Source: an uncultured Oscillibacter sp. (GTDB lineage: Bacteria > Bacillota > Clostridia > Oscillospirales > Oscillospiraceae). From it: a stretch of DNA of 64,000 nucleotides. A program made the translations under genes and the position numbers. Every line of letters starts with the position of its first letter. Positions within the stretch are counted from its first letter, which is position 1. Shown piece after piece: positions 56,226 to 64,000 of the stretch. Location of the stretch: NCBI RefSeq assembly GCF_910584465.1, contig NZ_CAJUBK010000006.1:3237-67236 (forward strand), in the 5' to 3' direction. The notes under the pieces are model-generated. The model was not told where the DNA came from, ran no database searches, and was given only the letters and a program-made list of their open reading frames with translations.

Positions 56226-58129
56226 AAGATCGGATCCTCCTTCTCCGGCGGGATGGCGTCCCGATACACCCCCTGGAGCCGGACCAGGGGGCGGGCCATG
56301 GGCAGCAGCTCCTCATAGCGGGGGATGCTGCCCCGGACGCAGTCCAGGAGGCTGTCCATGTGCAGGATGTCCTCCGGCGTGGCGTCCGGGAAGGGCCGGA
56401 TGCTCCCGTCGACGATGCCCCGGCGGAGGATATCCGCCAACCGCCGGATGCCGGCGGGGAGGTCCTCCCCCAGCAAAATGTCGGTGGCCCGGCTGTCCAT
56501 GCCCCACCAGTAGTTCACCGCCTGGCCCTCCGGCGCGGCCAGGGCCTCCCAGCCGCCGTTGAAGATGCCCCGGATCAGGTTCGTATAGACGCTGCCCCAG
56601 TGCCAGTACGGCGCGGCCAGGGAGTGGAACCGCCCGCCCTCCACCCGGCACAGGCCCCAGGGCTCCCGGATGCGGTCCGGGGTGGGGATGTCCCGGTTGG
56701 AGATCAGGCTCACGCCCTCCCGCGCCAGGGCTCCCATGGCGTCCTCCTCCACGCAGGACCAGCGGACGTGGATCTCCACGTCCGGCTCGGTGAGCTGGGC
56801 CCCCAGGGCGAAGGCGTTGATGCTGGCGGGGACGCCGAAGATGGGGCTGCTGGCGACATAGCCGATGCGGCCGTCCCGGCTCAGGGCCCCGGCGATGGCC
56901 CCGGCGATATACTTGGCCTCGTAGATGCGGCCGTAATAGGTGCGGACCCCGGCGTAAGGCATGGAGACGGAGCAGTTCAGGATGCGGACCTCCGGATGCT
57001 TCGCCGCCGTCTTCCGGCACGCGCCGATCAGCGGCGGCGTGACGGCCAGGATCAGCTGCGCGCCGCCCTCGATGGCGGCCTCCATGGCCGCTTCCGCCTC
57101 CCGGCCCGGGTGGACGCCGTAAAAGGTCTGGGTGGTCACCCGGTCCTCCATGACGGTCTCCAGGTACTCCCGGCCCAGGTCGTGGGCCCGGGCCCAGTCG
57201 CTCTGCTCCGGCAGCTGGTCGCTGATGAAGGCCACGTTCAAATGGCTGGGCTGTTTCGGCTTGAAGATGCGGCCCAGGAGGCTGCTCTCCTTGGCCTCCG
57301 GCGCGTCCGTGCAGACGGAGATGGGCTCGGACAGGGCCTTCACATCCGCCCACACGGCCTTGACGCTCTTCGCCAGCTCGGCGGAGGACATGGAGAACAG
57401 GCCGTCGAACCCATAGACCTTCAGCCACACCAGCATGGCGTCCGCCGTGGTGATGGGCAGGTCCCCGCCCCCCAGCTTCCGGAAGGGCTCCTGGAAGTAG
57501 GTATACCCGGCGACGAAGCGCCGCCGCTCGTCCTCGGTCCAGACATGGTCCGGCTCATAGCCCAGGGCCTTCTGGAGCTTATTGAAGCTGCCCACCCGGC
57601 TGAAGCGGGCCCGGTACAGCCCCGTCTTGGGGAAGGACTGCATGAAGTCGTAATAGGCCAGCACCGCCGGGGCCTCCGACCAGGCGGGGATCACGCGGAT
57701 GACATAGGCGGGGATGGTGGCCGCGTCGTAGCTCCGCAGGACGCTGACCCGCTTGTTGCCCTCCTGGACGTAGAAGCGGCCCAGGTATTCATAGCACCGG
57801 ATGGGATCCCGGATGCCCTCGTCCCCCAGATGGGCCTCGCAGAGGGACATCCACTTCCCGGCGAACTCCGTATCCGCGTCCAGCAGCGGCAGGAAGTCCG
57901 CCGAGAACGCCGACTGACGGCCCGCCGTCTTGGTGCCGGCGATCTGGTCGATGGGGATCTCCATGACGCCCAGCTCCGTCTGCCCCGCCACCATGTAATC
58001 GCTGACGATCTCGTCCAGGACCTGGGGATAGGGGTAGTGCCCCTGGACCAGGGCCTCTTTATAGGCTTTCCGGCCCCGCTTCAACGCGCCCGCATACTGC
58101 GCCGCCGCTTCCTGATGGTTCTGGCTCAT
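56222..58129 (-). CDS. ParB-like/BMP-family fusion protein, cytoplasmic
   Basis: 635 aa. No signal peptide or lipobox. Residues about 45-150 look like a ParB/sulfiredoxin-type domain (VMEIPIDQIAGTKTAGR, CEAHLGDEGIRDPIRCYEYL, FYVQEGNKRVSVLR); the middle is helical; from about 300 it is a basic membrane protein (BMP/Med) periplasmic-binding fold (LNVAFISDQLPEQSDWARAH, DGRIGYVASSPIFGVPASIN, MDSRATDIL). BMP proteins bind nucleosides or purines. In the cytoplasm this would be a ligand sensor, not a transport receptor. Start at 58129 with GGAGGAGG. Cotranscribed with a phosphoesterase. Confidence 0.8.
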   Translation of the reverse strand: MSQNHQEAAAQYAGALKRGRKAYKEALVQGHYPYPQVLDEIVSDYMVAGQTELGVMEIPIDQIAGTKTAGRQSAFSADFLPLLDADTEFAGKWMSLCEAHLGDEGIRDPIRCYEYLGRFYVQEGNKRVSVLRSYDAATIPAYVIRVIPAWSEAPAVLAYYDFMQSFPKTGLYRARFSRVGSFNKLQKALGYEPDHVWTEDERRRFVAGYTYFQEPFRKLGGGDLPITTADAMLVWLKVYGFDGLFSMSSAELAKSVKAVWADVKALSEPISVCTDAPEAKESSLLGRIFKPKQPSHLNVAFISDQLPEQSDWARAHDLGREYLETVMEDRVTTQTFYGVHPGREAEAAMEAAIEGGAQLILAVTPPLIGACRKTAAKHPEVRILNCSVSMPYAGVRTYYGRIYEAKYIAGAIAGALSRDGRIGYVASSPIFGVPASINAFALGAQLTEPDVEIHVRWSCVEEDAMGALAREGVSLISNRDIPTPDRIREPWGLCRVEGGRFHSLAAPYWHWGSVYTNLIRGIFNGGWEALAAPEGQAVNYWWGMDSRATDILLGEDLPAGIRRLADILRRGIVDGSIRPFPDATPEDILHMDSLLDCVRGSIPRYEELLPMARPLVRLQGVYRDAIPPEKEDPIL

Positions 58130-58457
58130 ATGGATATCCTCCTCCTGCGATGTCGCCGGCACGGCCCGAACGGACATTGGTCCCTTCCCCCCCGGCGGTC
58201 CGTTGGCCCGCCGGTGCGCGAAGCGCCGCAGCGGGCCCGGCGGGGGCCCGGCACGAAGGACCGCTCCTGCGCTCACGGCGCTTTGAGACCGCGCCGCGCG
58301 GCAAGGGGCGCTCCGGATCCTCCCCCGCTGTGCGGACGGCGCCGCCGGCGGCCCTCCGATCTTCGTCAGGGTATCATTGTACCCTGACATCCCCCGGATT
58401 ACAATGGCATTTCCGCCAAAAGAACATGGACCGCGCCGGAGCGGACGGGCCGTTTCG
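58130..58457. other. gene-free interval upstream of the BMP fusion gene
   Basis: No credible gene. On the minus strand TTGTAATCC near 58405-58395 and AATGATACC near 58380 may contribute to the promoter, but no good -35/-10 pair could be assigned. Confidence 0.4.
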
Positions 58458-58458
58458 C

Positions 58459-58490
58459 AAAAAGCGCCGGACGCGTCACGCGTCCGGCGC
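58459..58490 (-). terminator. ptsI terminator
   Basis: 12-bp stem GCGCCGGACGCG/CGCGTCCGGCGC with loop TCA, followed on the minus strand by TTTTTGCG, 28 bp after the ptsI stop. Confidence 0.9.
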
Positions 58491-58517
58491 TCTGTACGGC
58501 AGATCCTGCCGCCTTTT

Positions 58518-60152
58518 TCACGCGTCCTGTTCCTTGCTCAGATCCAGGCTGCGGATGATCTTCCGCAGGGGCAGGACCGAGGCGGGAGAGACGCTCAGCT
58601 CATCCACGCCGTAACGGAGGAAGGTCTCCGTCAGCGTCTGGTCCGCGCCCAGCTCGCCGCAGATGCCCACCCAGCAGCCATGGCGGTGGCCCGCCTCGAT
58701 GGTGTGGCGGATCATGCGCAGGACCGCGGGATGGTGCGCGTCATAGAAGTTGTCCAGCTTGGGGTTCTGCCGGTCGATGGCCAGGGTGTACTGGGTCAGG
58801 TCGTTGGTGCCCAGGGAGAAGAACTCCACCTCCTCGGCCAGCTCGTCGGCCATCATGACGGCGGCGGGGGTCTCCACCATGATGCCGATCTCGACGTCCC
58901 CGAAGGCCACGCCCCGCTCCTGGAGCTCGGCCTTGCACTCCTCCAGGATCTCCTTGGCGTCCCGGACCTCCCGGACGGAGATGATCATGGGGAACATGAT
59001 GGACACGGTCCCGAAGGCGCTGGCCCGGAGGATGGCCCGGAGCTGGGTCTTGAAGATCTCCTTCCGGGTCAGGCAGATGCGGATGGCCCGGTAGCCCAGG
59101 GCGGGGTTCTCCTCCTTGTCCAGCTCGAAGTAGTCCGCCTGCTTGTCCGCGCCGATATCCAGGGTCCGGATGATGACCTTCTTCCCGGCCATGGTCTCCA
59201 CGACGCGCTTATACAGCATGAACTGCTGGTCCTCGCTGGGGTAGTCCTGGGAGTCCAGGTAGATGAACTCGCTGCGGAACAGGCCGATGCCCTGGGCGTC
59301 GTTCTGGAGGACCAGCCCCACGTCCCCGGCGTTCCCGATGTTGGCATAGACCTTGATCTCCCTGCCGTCCAGAGTGACGTTGGGCTTCTTCTTCAGGCTC
59401 TGGAGCAGGGCCTGCTGCTTGAGGTCGCCGCTCCGCTTCTCCTCCATGGTGGCCAGGAGCTCCTGAGCGGGCTCGATGTAGACGCAGTGGTTATAACCGT
59501 CGATGATCGCCAGCTTGCCGTCCCAGTCGTCCTGGAAGTCCACGCCCACCAGGGCGGGGATGTTCATGGTGCGGGCCAGGATGGCGGTGTGGCTGTTGGA
59601 GGAGCCGTGCCGGGTGATGAAGCCCAGGAGCCGGCTCTTGTCCAGCTGCACGGTCTCACTGGGGGTCAGGTCGTCCGCCACGAGGATGGCGGGCTGGTCG
59701 GCCATCATGTCCTCGTCGTCCGCGCCCAGCAGGACGTTGACCACCCGGCGGGAGATGTCCTTCACGTCGGCGGCGCGGGCCCGCATGTACTCATCCTCCA
59801 TGGCGGCGAAGGCAGCGGAGAAGTTCTCGCCGGTGGTGGAGACGGCATACTCGGCGGTAGCGCCCTGGGTGTCCAGGATGCCCTTGACGGCGTCCAGGTA
59901 GTCGTCGTCGTCCAGCATCATCTGGTGGATCTCGAAGATGGCGGCGTTGTCCACGCCCACCTCGTCCAGGGCCTTGTCATAGAGGACGCCCAGCTGCTCC
60001 TGGGCCTTGATCCGGGCGGCGTCGAAGCGGGAGTACTCCTCCTCCGGGGTCAGGCTGGAGGTGACGGAGGTCACCGTCTCCTTCTTTTTGTAGATGCGCA
60101 GGGGACCGATGGCGATGCCGTTCAGGATGGATCTACCGGTTGCGACTTGCAT
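58518..60152 (-). CDS. ptsI: PTS enzyme I
   Basis: 544 aa; autophosphorylates with PEP and passes the phosphate to HPr. Phospho-His in TRHGSSNSHTAILART, PEP-binding IGLFRSEFIYLD, GTNDLTQYTLAIDRQN and GICGELGADQTL. Start at 60152 with GGGAGGG, 21 bp after ptsH. No hprK or sugar-specific EII is in the window. Confidence 0.95.
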   Translation of the reverse strand: MQVATGRSILNGIAIGPLRIYKKKETVTSVTSSLTPEEEYSRFDAARIKAQEQLGVLYDKALDEVGVDNAAIFEIHQMMLDDDDYLDAVKGILDTQGATAEYAVSTTGENFSAAFAAMEDEYMRARAADVKDISRRVVNVLLGADDEDMMADQPAILVADDLTPSETVQLDKSRLLGFITRHGSSNSHTAILARTMNIPALVGVDFQDDWDGKLAIIDGYNHCVYIEPAQELLATMEEKRSGDLKQQALLQSLKKKPNVTLDGREIKVYANIGNAGDVGLVLQNDAQGIGLFRSEFIYLDSQDYPSEDQQFMLYKRVVETMAGKKVIIRTLDIGADKQADYFELDKEENPALGYRAIRICLTRKEIFKTQLRAILRASAFGTVSIMFPMIISVREVRDAKEILEECKAELQERGVAFGDVEIGIMVETPAAVMMADELAEEVEFFSLGTNDLTQYTLAIDRQNPKLDNFYDAHHPAVLRMIRHTIEAGHRHGCWVGICGELGADQTLTETFLRYGVDELSVSPASVLPLRKIIRSLDLSKEQDA

Positions 60153-60173
60153 AGCTGTACCCTCCCAGCGGCC

Positions 60174-60434
60174 TTACATGTTATCCTTGCAGAACTGCTC
60201 CACAGCGGCGGCACTGGCCTCCTCGTCGCCGCCCTCGATGGTGAAGGTGATGGTCTCGCCGGTCTTGACGCCCAGGCCCATGACGGCCATCAGCTTGGTG
60301 GCGGCGGCGGATCTGCCGTCGGCCTTGGTGATGGTGACCGTGCTGTCCAGCGCCTTGACGGCCTTGGCCAGCATGCCCGCGGGACGAGCGTGGATGCCAA
60401 CAGGATCGGTGATGGTATAGTTGAACTGTTTCAT
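60174..60434 (-). CDS. ptsH: phosphocarrier protein HPr, without the regulatory serine
   Basis: 86 aa. DPVGIHARPAG with the phospho-acceptor His15. In Bacillus the HprK target Ser46 lies in LKSIMGVMSLG; the matching stretch here is ATKLMAVMGLG, with Lys47 in that place, so ATP-dependent regulatory phosphorylation seems impossible on this copy. RBS AAAGGAAG. Leads ptsH-ptsI. Confidence 0.93.
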   Translation of the reverse strand: MKQFNYTITDPVGIHARPAGMLAKAVKALDSTVTITKADGRSAAATKLMAVMGLGVKTGETITFTIEGGDEEASAAAVEQFCKDNM

Positions 60435-60890
60435 ATGGGACTACTTCCTTTCTGATCGTGGTGGTATCGCCGGAGCATCCGGCACCATGTTTATAGGATA
60501 TCACTTTTTCGGCACTATTGCAAATATTATTTAATCGATTACCTAAATTTTTATAAAAAAAGCCCATCCCCTTTCGGGGAAGGCCCAGGCGGAGGGTGCC
60601 GGGGACCCCTCCCGGGCCTCCGGCACATGGCCTCCTCTCCCGTCAGCTCGGTCTCCCCGCTCTTTCGGCAGACCGAGGGCCCGCCCCCTTCCGGGAGCGG
60701 GCCCTCTCAGCCTGTCGAAAGCGTCTTTTCGACAGGCTGAACAAGTTTTCAGGGCTTTCCTGAACGTTCTGAGACCTTATCCGTCGAAAACGAGAGGGGC
60801 CCTTCCCGGGTCCCTCTCGTGACGCTCTTCCTCCCCGTCGAAGAAGTCCTTCCTTGCTTTCTTGACGCTCCGCGAGGGCCTCACGCTCCC
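60435..60890. repeat. ptsH upstream region with dispersed hairpin repeats
   Basis: 456 bp without a gene. From the left: an AT-rich block with a possible ptsH -10 (TATAAA near 60496, minus strand); a minus-strand terminator at 60555-60585 (GCCTTCCCC-GAAA-GGGGATGGGC then TTTTTTT) that would end the amylosucrase transcript; module 3 GTGCCGGGGACCC/GGGCCTCCGGCAC (60597-60628); hairpin 1 CAGCCTGTCGAAAGCG/CTTTTCGACAGGCTG (60708-60739); hairpin 2 AAGTTTTCAGGGC/.. (60743-60778); and a second module 3 GAGGGGCCC-TTCCC-GGGTCCCTC (60792-60815) with TCTTCCTCCCCGTCGAAGAA. Confidence 0.85.
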
Positions 60891-62726
60891 TCAGTCCCGC
60901 AGCAGCCAGGCGAAGCCGTTCGGCCACAGCTCCACGTCCCGGAGGCCGTCGTATCTCGTGCCGTACATCAGCTCGGTATAGGCGCCGTCCCGCTCCACGC
61001 GGGCGCGGACGAACCGGGAGCTGAAATTGAACAGGCAGACCAGCTCCCGCTCCCCCATCCGGCGGCACAGGGCCAGCACGTGGACGCTCCCGCTCTCCTC
61101 CACCCAAACGTCGGCCTTGGCGTCGAAGCAGGGCTCGGCCGCCCGGATGGACTCCAGCCGCCGCAGGCCCTGGAACAGCTTCCCCTGGCGGGTCCCGGGG
61201 TCGGCGCGGCGCTCCGCCAGATCCCATTGGAAGGCCCCCCGGTGGATGTAGCGGCTGTCCTCCCGCTTGTCGGGGTCGTCCTGGTAGGTCCAGTCGTTCA
61301 GCTGGCCCACCTCGTCGCCGCTGTAGACGACGGGGATGCCGCTTTGAGAGAGCATCCAGGCGTGGAGGGTCAGGTCGCAGGCGACAGACCGCTCCAGCTT
61401 GAAGGCGTCGCCCTCGGCCTCCGCCGCCTCCATGCCGCAGAGGGACGCGGTGGTGCCGCAGAGGCGGGCGTCGCCCAGGCGGGGATCGTCGTTGTACAGC
61501 TCTCCCCGGCTGTCGCTGCCGTAGCCCCTGCCGGTGAAATAGTCGTTGAGGTATCTCTTGTGCGCCACCTCGTCCGTGCCGGAGTTCTGCCTCAGCCAGG
61601 GGTAATCCAGGCCCCAGCCGATGTCGTCGTGGCAGCGGAGGTAATTCAGGAACAAAAACTCCTTGGGCAGGCCGCAGACGATCTCCATCTGCCGCCGGAG
61701 CAGGGACACGTCCCCCGTGGCCAGGGTGTGCCACGTGGTGGCCATGGTCGTGACATTATAGAGCATATGACACTCCGGCTTCTCCGGCGTGCCGAAGTAC
61801 GGGGCGACCTTGGCGGGCTCCATCACCACCTCCCCCAGCAGCAGCACGCCGGGGCAGACCACCTCCACCGCCATGCGCAGCATCCGGACCAGCGTATGTA
61901 CCTGGGGCAGGTTCCGGCAGGGGGTCCCCAGCTGCTTCCAGATATAGGGGACCGCGTCCAGCCGGATCACGTCCAGACCGCGGTCGGCCAGGTACAGGAG
62001 GTTCTCCGTCATGTCGTTGAACACCGCGGGGTTCGCGTAGTTCAGATCCCACTGGTAGGGATAGAAGTTCGTCATGACGACCTGGCCGTCCTCCAGCTGG
62101 GTGAAGCTCCCCGGCGCGGTGGTGGGGAACACCTGGGGGACCGTCTTCTCGAACTCCCGGGGGATGGTCCAGTCGTCGTAGAAGAAATAGCGGTCCCGGT
62201 AGCCCGGCTCATTGGCCCGGGCCTTCTTCGCCCACGCGTGGTCCTCGCTGGTGTGGTTCATCACGAAGTCCAGGCACAGGCAGATCCCCCGCCGGCGGCA
62301 GGAATCCGCCAGCTCCTCCAGGTCCTCCATGGTCCCCAGGCCCGGCTGGACCTTCCGGAAGTCAGAGACCGCGTAGCCGCCGTCGCTCCGGCCCTTCGGG
62401 CTCTCCAGCAGGGGCATCAGGTGCAGGTAATCCACCCCGCACTCCTGGAGGTAGTCCAGCTTGCCCTCCACGCCCTTCAGGTCCCCGGCGAAGGCGTCGG
62501 CATAGAGCATCATGCCCAAGAGGTCCCGGCGGCGGTACCAGTCCGGGTCGGCCTCCCGGAGAGCATCCTGGTCCCGGAGGGGCTTTTTCCGGGCCCTCCA
62601 GGCGGCGCGGAGCATCTCGACGAAGCGGCGGAACGCCTCCTCGCCGTCGTGGTAAAGCTCACAGTAGAGCCACTTCAGCTCGTCATAATGGCGGGCGAGG
62701 CGCCGGTCGAAAACGGAAGTCCTCAT
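60891..62726 (-). CDS. amylosucrase-like GH13 enzyme
   Basis: 611 aa, cytoplasmic. Helical N-domain (1-75), (beta/alpha)8 barrel with CLDFVMNHTSEDH, nucleophile Asp in IRLDAVPYIWKQLGTPC, acid/base Glu in LLLGEVVMEP, and LRCHDDIGWGL, then a C-domain. The IWKQxGTxCxNLPQxHxL and RxHDDIGW stretches are diagnostic for amylosucrases, which build alpha-1,4-glucan from sucrose and release fructose. The neighbouring fructokinase (ATGA overlap) fits that chemistry. A sucrose hydrolase of the same subfamily is the main alternative. Confidence 0.88.
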   Translation of the reverse strand: MRTSVFDRRLARHYDELKWLYCELYHDGEEAFRRFVEMLRAAWRARKKPLRDQDALREADPDWYRRRDLLGMMLYADAFAGDLKGVEGKLDYLQECGVDYLHLMPLLESPKGRSDGGYAVSDFRKVQPGLGTMEDLEELADSCRRRGICLCLDFVMNHTSEDHAWAKKARANEPGYRDRYFFYDDWTIPREFEKTVPQVFPTTAPGSFTQLEDGQVVMTNFYPYQWDLNYANPAVFNDMTENLLYLADRGLDVIRLDAVPYIWKQLGTPCRNLPQVHTLVRMLRMAVEVVCPGVLLLGEVVMEPAKVAPYFGTPEKPECHMLYNVTTMATTWHTLATGDVSLLRRQMEIVCGLPKEFLFLNYLRCHDDIGWGLDYPWLRQNSGTDEVAHKRYLNDYFTGRGYGSDSRGELYNDDPRLGDARLCGTTASLCGMEAAEAEGDAFKLERSVACDLTLHAWMLSQSGIPVVYSGDEVGQLNDWTYQDDPDKREDSRYIHRGAFQWDLAERRADPGTRQGKLFQGLRRLESIRAAEPCFDAKADVWVEESGSVHVLALCRRMGERELVCLFNFSSRFVRARVERDGAYTELMYGTRYDGLRDVELWPNGFAWLLRD

Positions 62727-63679
62727 GGCAGCCGGGGCGCTCCTTCCTTGTCAAACAATTCCTCCAGGGCAGGCATGGCGGGGATGGCCCCGCTCCGGGA
62801 GCAGGTGAAGGCCGCCGCCCGGTTGGCGAAGGCCAGGATGTCCTTCAGCTCCGCCCGGGCCAGGCCCTCCAGGGGCTTTTCTCCCCGGGCGCACAGGCGG
62901 CTGAGGACGGCCCCCAGGAAGGTGTCCCCCGCGCCGTTGGTGTCCGCCACCTTGACGGGGAAGCCGGGCTGGTGCCAGCCCTCCCCCCGCCAGCGGCAGA
63001 AGGCGCCCCGGCTCCCCAGGGTGATCATGATGAGGCGGATCCCCCGCGCCTCCAGGGCGCGGCTGCCCTCCTCCAGGTCCGTGGTGCCGGTGAGCAGGGG
63101 CAGCTCCTCCTCGGACAGCTTGATGATGTCCACCAGCGGCAGGGGGATGGTCATCCACTCCGCCGCCTCGGCCGGGTCGGCCCAGAGAGCGGGGCGGTAA
63201 TTGGGGTCGTAGCTCACCAGCCCGCCATTGCGGTGGGCCGTGCGGGCGGCGAAGATCGTGGCGTTCCGGGAGAGGCCCGCCGTCAGGCTGACGGAGCCGA
63301 AGTGCAGGATCTTGCTCTTCAGCACCTCGTCCTCATCCACCCCCTCCGGCGGCAGCTCCCGGTCCGCGCCCCGGATGAAGCGGAAGCTCCGCTCCCCGGC
63401 CTCGTCCACCGAGACGATGGCCATGGAGGTGTGCCGCTCCCCCGTGCGCAGGCCCTTGACGTCCACGTGGTCGGCCTCCAGCACCTGGCGGAGGTACGCG
63501 CCGAAGCCGTCGCTGCCCACCTTGCCCAGGAAGGCGGTCCGCGCCCCCAGGCGGGAGGCCGCCACCGCCACGTTGGCGGGGGCCCCTCCCGGGTTCGCGG
63601 AGAATTGAGGCACGCCGGCCTCATTGACCCCGGTCTGGGTCAGGTCGATCAAGATCTCACCGATCGCTGTCACGTCCAT
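62723..63679 (-). CDS. scrK: PfkB-family fructokinase
   Basis: 318 aa ribokinase fold. N-terminus AIGEILIDLTQTG, substrate region NPGGAPANVAVAASRLG, VSYDPNYRPALW, and the catalytic C-terminal motif NGAGDTFLGAVL. Phosphorylates fructose to fructose 6-phosphate; 2-keto-3-deoxygluconate kinase is less likely. Start at 63679 has AGGAGG. Translationally coupled to the amylosucrase gene, together a sucrose-use operon. Confidence 0.88.
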   Translation of the reverse strand: MDVTAIGEILIDLTQTGVNEAGVPQFSANPGGAPANVAVAASRLGARTAFLGKVGSDGFGAYLRQVLEADHVDVKGLRTGERHTSMAIVSVDEAGERSFRFIRGADRELPPEGVDEDEVLKSKILHFGSVSLTAGLSRNATIFAARTAHRNGGLVSYDPNYRPALWADPAEAAEWMTIPLPLVDIIKLSEEELPLLTGTTDLEEGSRALEARGIRLIMITLGSRGAFCRWRGEGWHQPGFPVKVADTNGAGDTFLGAVLSRLCARGEKPLEGLARAELKDILAFANRAAAFTCSRSGAIPAMPALEELFDKEGAPRLP

Positions 63680-63886
63680 GGAAACGGCCTCCTGTCAAAA
63701 TCGATCCCATGTATCCCGCCGGGGCCCAAACGCCCGGCCCCCACGGGCCGGCGGCGGGGCTTCCTGGTTTTTCTTGCCAGATACATGCTCACGTAATCGT
63801 TTTTCCCGGATTATATCAAACTATTATCCCCTTGTCTAGTCTTTTTTTCATGTGCGAAGCCTGAAATTTTTCCGCCCGCCGCCGCG

Positions 63887-63916
63887 AAAAAAGCGAGGCC
63901 CTTTCGGGCCTCGCTT
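63887..63916 (-). terminator. terminator of the LivF-type gene
   Basis: 11-bp stem AAGCGAGGCCC/GGGCCTCGCTT, loop TTTC; six T residues follow on the minus strand. Confidence 0.88.
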
Positions 63917-63926
63917 GTAGGGTCGC

Positions 63927-64000
63927 TCATCCGTTCCTGCCGAGATACGCCTCCCGGACCTTCTCGTTGGCCAGCAGCTCCGCGCCGGTGCCGGACATGG
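63927..64000 (-). CDS. livF: branched-chain amino acid ABC ATPase LivF, C-terminus only
   Basis: Partial: the minus strand reads MSGTGAELLANEKVREAYLG and a few residues to a TGA, the characteristic end of LivF ATPases. The rest of the gene lies beyond the window. A LivG-type homologue cannot be excluded from 24 residues, but the AYLG ending favours LivF. Confidence 0.75.
   Translation of the reverse strand, partial: MSGTGAELLANEKVREAYLGRNG

Overview
The window is GC-rich (well over 60 percent by eye), densely coded on both strands, with strong AGGAGG-type ribosome binding sites and TTGACA/TATAAT promoters. The gene set points to a strictly anaerobic, spore-forming-lineage Firmicute: an intact sigK, FeoA/FeoA/FeoB, a PTS HPr and enzyme I pair, a BceAB-type ABC transporter, TrhP-like U32 and MltG neighbours, and a CD1871A-type CXXC peptide with a 4Fe-4S membrane protein. 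An Oscillospiraceae-type gut bacterium (Flavonifractor/Lawsonibacter/Oscillibacter-like) is the best guess; this is inference, since no rRNA is present. No insertion sequence, prophage or CRISPR array was seen.

Layout. 0-14.7 kb: ribbon-helix-helix-like protein, a minus-strand set (MltG, U32 tRNA-hydroxylation-type protein, FAD dehydrogenase), thymidylate kinase and a WecG/TagA glycosyltransferase, an EamA permease, a 3-methyladenine glycosylase, HAD phosphatases, a Qnr-like pentapeptide protein, an HtrA protease, and three cysteine-rich metal-binding-looking proteins, followed by a split TSUP transporter. 14.7-19.9 kb: MgtE behind an M-box Mg riboswitch, a secreted orphan, and a cytoplasmic GH13 enzyme. 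19.9-28.1 kb: a molybdenum locus: a Crp/Fnr regulator divergent from moaA-moaC-MOSC-moeA-like-modA-modB-modC-mog, facing xdhC. 28.1-33.7 kb: membrane proteins, an NhaC-family transporter behind a lysine riboswitch, an aminotransferase. 33.7-38.2 kb: Vat-like acetyltransferase, phosphodiesterase, and the ferrous-iron feo operon with three copies of one operator. 38.2-45.4 kb: decayed GNAT gene, GIY-YIG protein, sigK, L-lactate dehydrogenase, Rieske flavoprotein, ECF sigma/anti-sigma pair, TipA-like MerR, macrodomain protein. 45.6-52.1 kb: probable glycolipid synthesis genes (two GT4 enzymes and a TVP38 protein) and a BceAB-type transporter. 52.2-55.6 kb: rpsF-ssb-rpsR, tRNA-Gly, and a TlpA/CXXC-peptide/4Fe-4S thiol-redox operon. 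55.6-64 kb: a phosphoesterase with a ParB-like/BMP fusion, ptsH-ptsI, fructokinase-amylosucrase, and the C-terminus of a LivF-type ATPase.

How genes work together. The molybdenum locus combines ModABC uptake and cofactor synthesis under one promoter. That promoter has no good -35 box but has a perfect inverted repeat centred at about -41.5, the class II activator position; the same repeat covers the -35 of the regulator's own promoter. Amylosucrase plus fructokinase would split sucrose into glucan and fructose and then trap the fructose. Metal and amino-acid supply is controlled locally: M-box for Mg, lysine aptamer for the NhaC-like transporter, and a GGAGTT/AACTCC-type operator for iron.

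Between genes there are two dispersed repeat families: modular hairpin clusters (4.6, 12.0, 13.4, 26.9, 43.8 and 60.7 kb) and an AT-rich 13-mer TACTTTATAAAAG (four exact copies between 19.8 and 34.5 kb). These, the operator logic, the five-repeat Cys/His secreted protein and the ParB-like/BMP fusion are the observations most worth following.
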